DNA of 10,476 nucleotides from Perkinsus olseni (lineage: Eukaryota > Perkinsozoa > Perkinsida > Perkinsidae), in contig JABANP010000959.1 in the NCBI GenBank assembly GCA_013115135.1, positions 1 to 10,476 of the forward strand. The letters run 5' to 3'. The position numbers and the translations under genes were made by a program. Positions 6,166-10,476 of the stretch are shown here, piece by piece. The stretch's first letter is position 1; each line of letters starts with the position of its first letter. The notes under the pieces are model-generated. The model saw only the letters and a list, made by a program, of their open reading frames with translations, was not told the origin of the DNA and did not search any database.

Positions 6166-6717
6166 GGTCAGTGGAAGAGACATTACAAAGTCGTTCTCAA
6201 TCGCCACTCAGCCTTCCCACCTTCAGTAGTACCTGCTCCAGCACCATCGGGCACCAGCGGTCTCGTCGGTATCATACTGAAGCAGAGTGGCATCAAGAAG
6301 AGCAGAACGCAGCATCTGTCTGGTGGGTTTCTATCGGTGGCCGCCACGCGGGAGCTCGAGAGCTGCCAGGCCTTGGTATTGATGACCTCGTGCAGAATCT
6401 GAATGACCATGAGGGCGTGCAGCTGGCGACTGATGGTGGGAGGGTTTGCGCAGTTTTTGGGTGGCTACAATGCGTGGGCTCCCGACGCGAGAACGATGCT
6501 CCTGAGTAGAAACTGACAACACAACCACATGAATGGGCACATCCAGCTCGTTCAAGTAAACTCGGATTCACCACCGTTCAACCTAAGATTCACGGCGGGC
6601 ATTTGATTCGAATATATAGAGACCATCGATCTATCAAGGCGACGATTATTAACGCCACTGCTTAGCTTCCTCGTGGTGAGGGATCTGGGTAGGTATCACC
6701 GCCGCCTTCCTTTCTAA
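6166..6717 (+). CDS. Candidate coding region broken only by TGA codons
   Basis: After an acceptor-like GATAG (6165), one frame runs about 183 codons to a TAA at 6715, interrupted by TGA at 6400, 6514 and 6604 but by no TAA or TAG. It reads like protein: SVVPAPAPSGTSGLVGIILK, QSGIKKSRTQHLSGGFLSVA, ATRELESCQALVLMTSCRI, then VGGFAQFLGGYNAWAPDAR, and later EYIETIDLSRRRLL. A 47-nt GTATTG...GTGCAG segment near 6374-6420 could be an intron leading into another frame (LATDGGRVCAVFGWLQCVG). It lies just before gene D and might be its 5' part. Family not recognised. Confidence 0.35.
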
Positions 6718-7543
6718 AGAGGCTGTCACGAAGAGGAGAGAAGAGCTTGAGGCCCTGGTCGGTGGACTCGTCGACGCCGAATTGGAGGAGGCAGTCAAGT
6801 ACGAGGAGACCTCCTCCTAGCCGTGATCGCGGTTGTGATCAGATGCTTGGGCAAGTTGAGCCGATCTTCGATTAGGAAGGTGCTCGCGCCCTCTGGGTTC
6901 TCCGTCCACGAAGGTTGCTCAGATCCGCATAGTGGTTCTGGAGGCGGCAGCTGGTCTCGTCCATTCTCGTGCTGCTGAGGATGCGTTGGAGTCTGTGGTT
7001 ATACCGAGGGTTGGAGATATCGCAGCGGTGGTCAGAGAAGCGGCAGTTGCGGTTCTGGTCAACACCCTTTCGGTTGAGGTGAGGAACGCAATCGTGACAG
7101 CAGCCCCTCAGTCTAGTTGGTGACTCTTCGAGGATGTGGTGGTGACGATCCCTGTTCGATTCTCTGTGACGCCATCGTTAAACCCTCCATCAGGCCCTTC
7201 CTGAAACACAGCGTGAGGCGGCGAGAAGGGCGTTGTTCGAGTGCCTCCAGAACGGTAGGGCCCCTAAACGTATCTTATGCACCCGTGTTTCACCTCCTTC
7301 GACCTCAGAAGCGTTGCAATCTCCTCAGATCCGGAGTCAGCCGTGAGAGCCGCTGGTCTCACCGCGATGGCTACGGTCGTAGAGGATTCTGGAGTGGTCC
7401 TGTTCTCCGAGGATACTCGTGACGAGTGGTGCTCGATGCTGCTAGACTGTTGCTACGACGCCACCGTGAGGGTCCAGACCGCCGCTGGACGGCTCCTCGA
7501 GGTGTTGTTTGATAATGATGAGGAGATGGCATCTGAGGAGTGA
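6693..7543 (+). CDS. Gene D, N-terminal half: HEAT-repeat protein, condensin subunit 3 (CAP-G)-like
   Basis: Blocks read FLSKEAVTKRREELEALV (6707 on), then LLLAVIAVVIRCLGKLSRSS (6811 on) up to a donor at 6880. After a 34-nt intron (6880-6913) come VAQIRIVVLEAAAGLV, DALESVVIPRVGDIAAVVRE and AAVAVLVNTLSVEVRN. Exon 7194-7254 (ALPETQREAARRALFECLQN) joins across a 74-nt intron to exon 7329 (DPESAVRAAGLTAMATVVED ... EWCSMLLDCCYDATVRVQTA ... GRLLEVLFDND), ending at a TGA at 7541. Paired amphipathic helices with D-x3-VR spacing are typical of HEAT repeats. The arrangement resembles the condensin HEAT subunit that binds DNA and the kleisin. One junction near 6805 needs a frameshift or an unseen intron. 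The stretch 7079-7193 is unclear, perhaps an intron from the GTGAGG at 7079. Confidence 0.6.
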
Positions 7544-8196
7544 GCAACGACGCTGTTACGGCTGCTCTGATCGGCCAATTGTCATTACTGCTATAGTTTT
7601 TTACTAATTCCGACCGTCGCTGTGGGATGGCAGCGCAGATCATAGGCGCTTCTGATGGTGGGCTACACCATCTTTATTGTTATGACCACTTGGAATGCCA
7701 TGACCATCGGACGAGATGATTAGGAAAGCGAGTCTGGCTCTCTGTCTAGACGCAAAGGGACAAGCGCGAACAACGGCATAAGAGATCCTATCGCCTCTTT
7801 TATGTTATCGTCTTCATTCATGCGAATACTATAGCGGAGTATTTATATCGAAAAACTCCGAGCATAGCTTTTCCTTCTGTAACGAAGAGATTTCCCCTTC
7901 TCAGTTCACAGCATAGTAGGTAGTCGAATCGCGTAGGTTTGGGAAGGTCGAGGAGACAGCAGCTCCCACGCAGTCTTCAGTCCCCAGTTCAACCCAGAAA
8001 TTATAAATTCAGAATAGCTCCATTCATGCAAGACAGATCGTGTAATGTATCGACACCAGGGCGGCTGGTCGATTGTAACTCTCTCATTTTGCTTCGATTG
8101 CCCTTTTTCTGAAGTATGATTCTTCAATAAACCCTATCGGAGTAGATACGCAGAGGGCCATACGCGTATGCAGTAGAGACCGACACATTCTCCCAG
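7544..8196 (+). other. Unresolved middle of gene D: intron, insertion or spacer
   Basis: The beginning may still be coding: SNDAVTAALIGQLSLLL (7543-7593, in another frame) and CGMAAQIIGASDG (around 7620-7658) look like HEAT helices. A hairpin GATGGTG/CACCATC lies at 7654-7672. From about 7680 the sequence is more AT-rich and shows no convincing frame on the plus strand. It contains a small hairpin, CGGAGT...ACTCCG, near 7835-7860. A minus-strand frame around 7910-8090 (MRELQSTSRPGVDTLH...) is possible but isolated. It is either a large intron of gene D or foreign sequence within it. Confidence 0.4.
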
Positions 8197-9304
8197 AAAG
8201 GGAGTGCTCAGCGTCGTCGTCGATGCGGCATCCGGCAGGTCCCCATTCATGAGCGAGCCTCTACGGCTATGGTGGTTGCTGTGGGACAACTCAGCCTGTC
8301 CGAGACTGCAGGACTCGATAGCCAGGATCGTGTCGAAGCATATCCTCGCTGATGACGTTATCAATAACCGCTCCGAAGAAGTGGTAACCGCCTGATTGCT
8401 GCTGTGCCGCGCAGTTGTTTCGGCGGGAAGGTGCGAGCTTGGCCGTCTCTGAAGGCCTTCATCGAGACCTACTCGCCCTTTCGAGACTCGGACGGGAATC
8501 CCGACCCTGAAAAGCTCGGGAAGAACCCTACGGGAAGAGCCGTGGTCCCCTTCGTCCGATTGGCGCCTGAAGTGATTAAGTAGGGCTGAGAGCCTTCCGT
8601 CTGTCAGTATCGATTTTGGTACAGTACGGCGTCGTGTTGGCGATGGGCAAGACCTTACCTACTCGGTGAGGATTCTGCTGTGGACGACGAAGAGCTCACT
8701 TGTGTTGACCGCGCGGTAACCTTGGATATGCTCCGGACGGTTGCACAGACTGAAATTAAGGAGAGGGTGAGCTCGTGTTGGTCGGGGCCTTTGATTCTCG
8801 CCTGTCAGGGAAGAGCTGCTGTGCTGCCGCCCTTCGACTTGAAGGCCCTCTGCGAGAAGTACTCTGACGCGTCCGAGACTTTGGCAAGCGCGTTAGCCGT
8901 AGCAGCGGCCACTACCAGATCAAGAATCGACAAGATTCCGGTATGAGAGAAAGAAGGATGAGGGGCGTCAGTGATGTCCTCAGGCCTTTCGAGTTTGCTT
9001 TCGTCGACTGGAGCAGTTCCACGCTGTGGCAACTTCGGGTGGTTGATGACGACCTGACTATATTATCGTTGTTATGAAACTGCTCCGTCGTGCATGGACC
9101 TGAATGCAGCTATTCATTTCTCCATCATCATTAACGTTGAGTTCAATACAGTGGGGGACTGTGGTAGTCCCTCGTGATATGTCAAATGAGTCTGCTGAGT
9201 TCATCCCTCTGTGGCGTGGTAATGACGATAGTTCAGCAACAGCAACAGACGTAGGCCAATCAGGAAGCGATGGAGAACTTATTAGTTTCAATAGAATAAA
9301 TTGA
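8197..9304 (+). CDS. Gene D, C-terminal half: condensin subunit 3 (CAP-G/Ycg1)-like
   Basis: Exons: 8197-8383 (VLSVVVDAAS ... LRLWWLLWDNSACPRLQDSI), 8431-8571 (VRAWPSLKAFIETYSPFRDS ... VVPFVRLAPE), 8608-8766 (YRFWYSTASCWRW ... DEELTCVDRAVTLDMLRTVA), 8809-8940 (AAVLPPFDLKALCEKYSDAS) and from 8984 (AFRVCFRRLEQFHAVATS). Introns are 47, 36, 42 and 43 nt, all phase 0. A last exon from 9152, after AATACAG, reads an acidic Ser/Thr-rich tail (DMSNESAEFIPLWRGNDDSS) to a TGA at 9302. The W-x3-W...LQ-S-I...F-I-x-T-Y pattern recalls the C-terminal domain of condensin subunit 3, but the match is from memory and modest. The link between 9038 and 9152 is not resolved. Confidence 0.6.
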
Positions 9305-9389
9305 ACTCGACATAGAGTAGGAGGGGACACCATCGTCTAACGGCGAAGAGACTGAACTTGCAGCCTTAGGGAGATGACGTATGGGTGAC

Positions 9390-9421
9390 CTTGCCATGAG
9401 GGGCTCTTGCCATGAGGGGCT
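9390..9421. repeat. 16-nt tandem duplication
   Basis: CTTGCCATGAGGGGCT is present twice, head to tail, without mismatch (9390-9405 and 9406-9421). Confidence 0.95.
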
Positions 9422-9560
9422 CGTGGCTCGTTAAGTATCATCCATCATTCAGGATTCTTAGTGAAGAATTCTGTTGAATCGATGGGGGAAAGTGTTTCGT
9501 ACCAATAACCGAACTTGAGCAACTTGAGTGCTCGACAGTGCTGTACCATAACCGCGGAGA

Positions 9561-9582
9561 TTCCCCGACTAGCTCCGGGGAA
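9561..9582. repeat. Stem-loop upstream of gene E
   Basis: TTCCCCG (9561-9567) pairs perfectly with CGGGGAA (9576-9582) around an 8-nt loop. It lies shortly before the first supported exon of gene E. Its role is unknown. Confidence 0.65.
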
Positions 9583-9611
9583 GTCCGGTATGACAACTCG
9601 TTCTCTTCGAG

Positions 9612-10262
9612 ATTCTGTCAAGGATCGAGAAGGCTCGAGTGGGGTCCTATAAACAACAGCGTGTCGTGGCTTCGATCCGCCGCAGAGTCGAGGAACTTCG
9701 GAATCTAGTGGGTTACCCTTATTCGTCGTCTGGAGGCGGCGAGCGCCCTGCGTCCTGTCAGGTGGAGCTACTGGAGGAAATGGTTCACACTTCAGCCGAG
9801 CGCATCAGGAGCCGCATGAAGAAGTCTTCGGTGGGCCGCAGAACTCGATTGCCCGTGTGTGGGTGAGCTTCAAGTCCAACGTTGACAGTACGGCTTAGTC
9901 TGGCGCCGATGTACCATCTGAGGGGAACAGTTTAGTAGGCTGCCCGTCAAGGGTATCCGAGGTTGCACCTAGGGGGGTTCAACGAACCAATTCTGAATCC
10001 CAGAATCGATTCCGGAGCCGCATTTTACGTGTAAAAACAAGTCTAGAATCGATTTCAAGTTCCAGAATCAGTTTGTTGTGCTGTTCTTCAGGAGCTCCTA
10101 GCGGAGCGAAGGTCCAGTGTCCAGTTGGATCTCGAGCAGGAGCCTCTCCTCTGGACGAAGGGGTCGGCGGTGGATCGGGAACTGCATCTCGCGACCGAGG
10201 CAGTTTCCAGTCTAAATCGGCAGATCGATAAGATAGAGGAGATCGTGTTTGGCCATGATGTG
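9612..10262 (+). CDS. Gene E: coiled-coil protein, spliced, 3' end unresolved
   Basis: Exon 9612-9707 (ILSRIEKARVGSYKQQRVVA, SIRRRVEELRNL) joins through a 54-nt phase-0 intron (GTGGGT...GTCAG, 9708-9761) to exon 9762-9854 (VELLEEMVHTSAERIRSRMK). A phase-0 intron from GTGTGT (9855) to TTCTTCAG (10091) leads to exon 10092-10262 (ELLAERRSSVQLDLEQEPLL ... LHLATEAVSSLNRQIDKIEE ... IVFGHD). The exon ends at a TGA at 10263 or, more likely, at a GTGAGC donor one or two bases earlier. Heptad-like spacing of Leu/Ile/Val with Glu/Arg/Lys indicates a coiled coil. No family is recognised. An ATG at 9589 (MTTRSLRDSVK) opens a different frame, so the start is not settled. Confidence 0.52.
9984..10013 (-). 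repeat. 30-nt dispersed repeat, copy 1 (inverted)
   Basis: GAACCAATTC at the outer end and AATCGATTCC at the inner end. The reverse complement aligns with copies 2 and 3. It lies in the 9855-10091 intron of gene E. Confidence 0.65.
10045..10074 (+). repeat. 30-nt dispersed repeat, copy 2
   Basis: AGAATCGATTTCAAG followed by GAATCAGTTT. It shares (G/A)ATCGATTTCAAG exactly with copy 3. It lies in the same intron as copy 1, in opposite orientation. Confidence 0.65.
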
Positions 10263-10265
10263 TGA

Positions 10266-10476
10266 GCATCATCTCTCCGAGTCTCTTGGGTTTGCTTCGG
10301 GGAGCGCGAACGTAAAGAGCCGCTGTGGGATCGATTTCAAGCCTTGGAATCGGTTCAGTGAACACGCTCAAACACTTACTTTTTATGGCGTACCTTCTCC
10401 CTCCGGTCACCCAGGTGTCTCCCCCCTTGGTTCCTGAGAGTCGGGTTTTGCGGTAATGCCTCTTGCTTGATACAGC
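10266..10476 (+). other. Right end: probable intron or 3' region of gene E
   Basis: If the donor at 10261-10263 is used, this begins an intron carrying repeat copy 3. Possible acceptors are CACCCAG (about 10411) and GATACAG (10475), the latter at the last bases of the window. No protein-like frame is convincing here. Confidence 0.35.
10327..10356 (+). repeat. 30-nt dispersed repeat, copy 3
   Basis: GGGATCGATTTCAAG followed by GAATCGGTTC. It lies beyond exon 10092-10262, so copies 1 and 3 form outward inverted ends (GAACC...GGTTC) around a 373-bp segment that includes the whole exon. Confidence 0.65.

Larger units (their letters stand above)
9305..9611. other. Spacer between genes D and E
   Basis: No convincing frame. 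It holds a two-copy tandem repeat (9390-9421) and a stem-loop (9561-9582). A stretch at 9328-9366 superficially resembles the 5' half of a tRNA (CATCGTCTAACGGC), but no T-arm follows. Confidence 0.45.

Noticed and set aside
9328..9366. tRNA 5' half (CATCGTCTAACGGC, A-box-like)
   Set aside because: No anticodon arm or T-arm can be paired downstream.
10095..10106. Fifth copy of the shared intron word (GCGGAGCGAAGG)
   Set aside because: It lies inside a well-supported exon of gene E, where it encodes A-E-R-R, and it diverges after 11 bases. It is more likely chance or coding constraint.
9979..10410. Minus-strand open frame of 143 codons
   Set aside because: It spans the 30-nt repeats and is antisense to the coiled-coil exon with a good acceptor. 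Its composition is shadow-like.

Overview
This looks like compact nuclear DNA of a unicellular eukaryote. No intact bacterial-style gene is present. On both strands, protein-like stretches of 20-80 codons are joined by GT...AG introns, many only 34-60 nt long, and most resolved junctions keep phase. No operons, Shine-Dalgarno sites or complete tRNA/rRNA genes were seen. Balanced base composition, very small introns and a ciliary/centriolar-type multidomain gene would fit an alveolate such as a Perkinsus or dinoflagellate relative. That placement is inference; no marker gene fixes it. All exon models below were made by eye, without transcripts or alignments.

Layout. Bases 1-211 (minus): 5' end of gene A, with an ATG, a short acidic/Ser-rich exon and a GTAAGC donor. 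350-549 (plus): possible membrane-protein exon. 584-757: two nested palindromes. 914-1118: a small TA-flanked inverted-repeat element (Tc1/mariner MITE-like) filled with a 38-nt minisatellite. About 1119-1532 (minus): possible gene B, divergent from gene C. 1762 to about 5113 (plus): gene C, the best-resolved locus, with at least 17 exons. It encodes a CEP164-like WW-type module, four tandem B-box zinc fingers, IQ calmodulin-binding motifs and a charged helical tail. 5106-5929: overlapping open frames and at least one good acceptor; product unknown. 6063-6093: a perfect 31-nt palindrome. 6166-6717: an open frame broken only by TGA codons. 6693-9304 (plus): gene D, a HEAT-repeat protein resembling condensin subunit 3 (CAP-G/Ycg1), with a roughly 650-nt unresolved middle. 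9305-9600: spacer with a short tandem repeat and a stem-loop. 9612 to at least 10262 (plus): gene E, a coiled-coil protein running toward the right edge. Its introns hold three copies of a 30-nt repeat.

The most unusual material is in the introns. Four introns of gene C share the word GCGGAGCGAAGCG: the forward form lies near the donor and the reverse complement near the acceptor. Two other introns of the same gene contain tRNA 3'-half-like sequence (T-arm plus acceptor strand), one in each orientation. A further intron holds a 25-nt near-perfect palindrome. This suggests that introns here were colonised by, or arose from, small mobile sequences (introner-like elements).

Gene C would act at basal bodies or cilia and gene D in mitotic chromosome condensation. 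There is no sign that the neighbours form one pathway.
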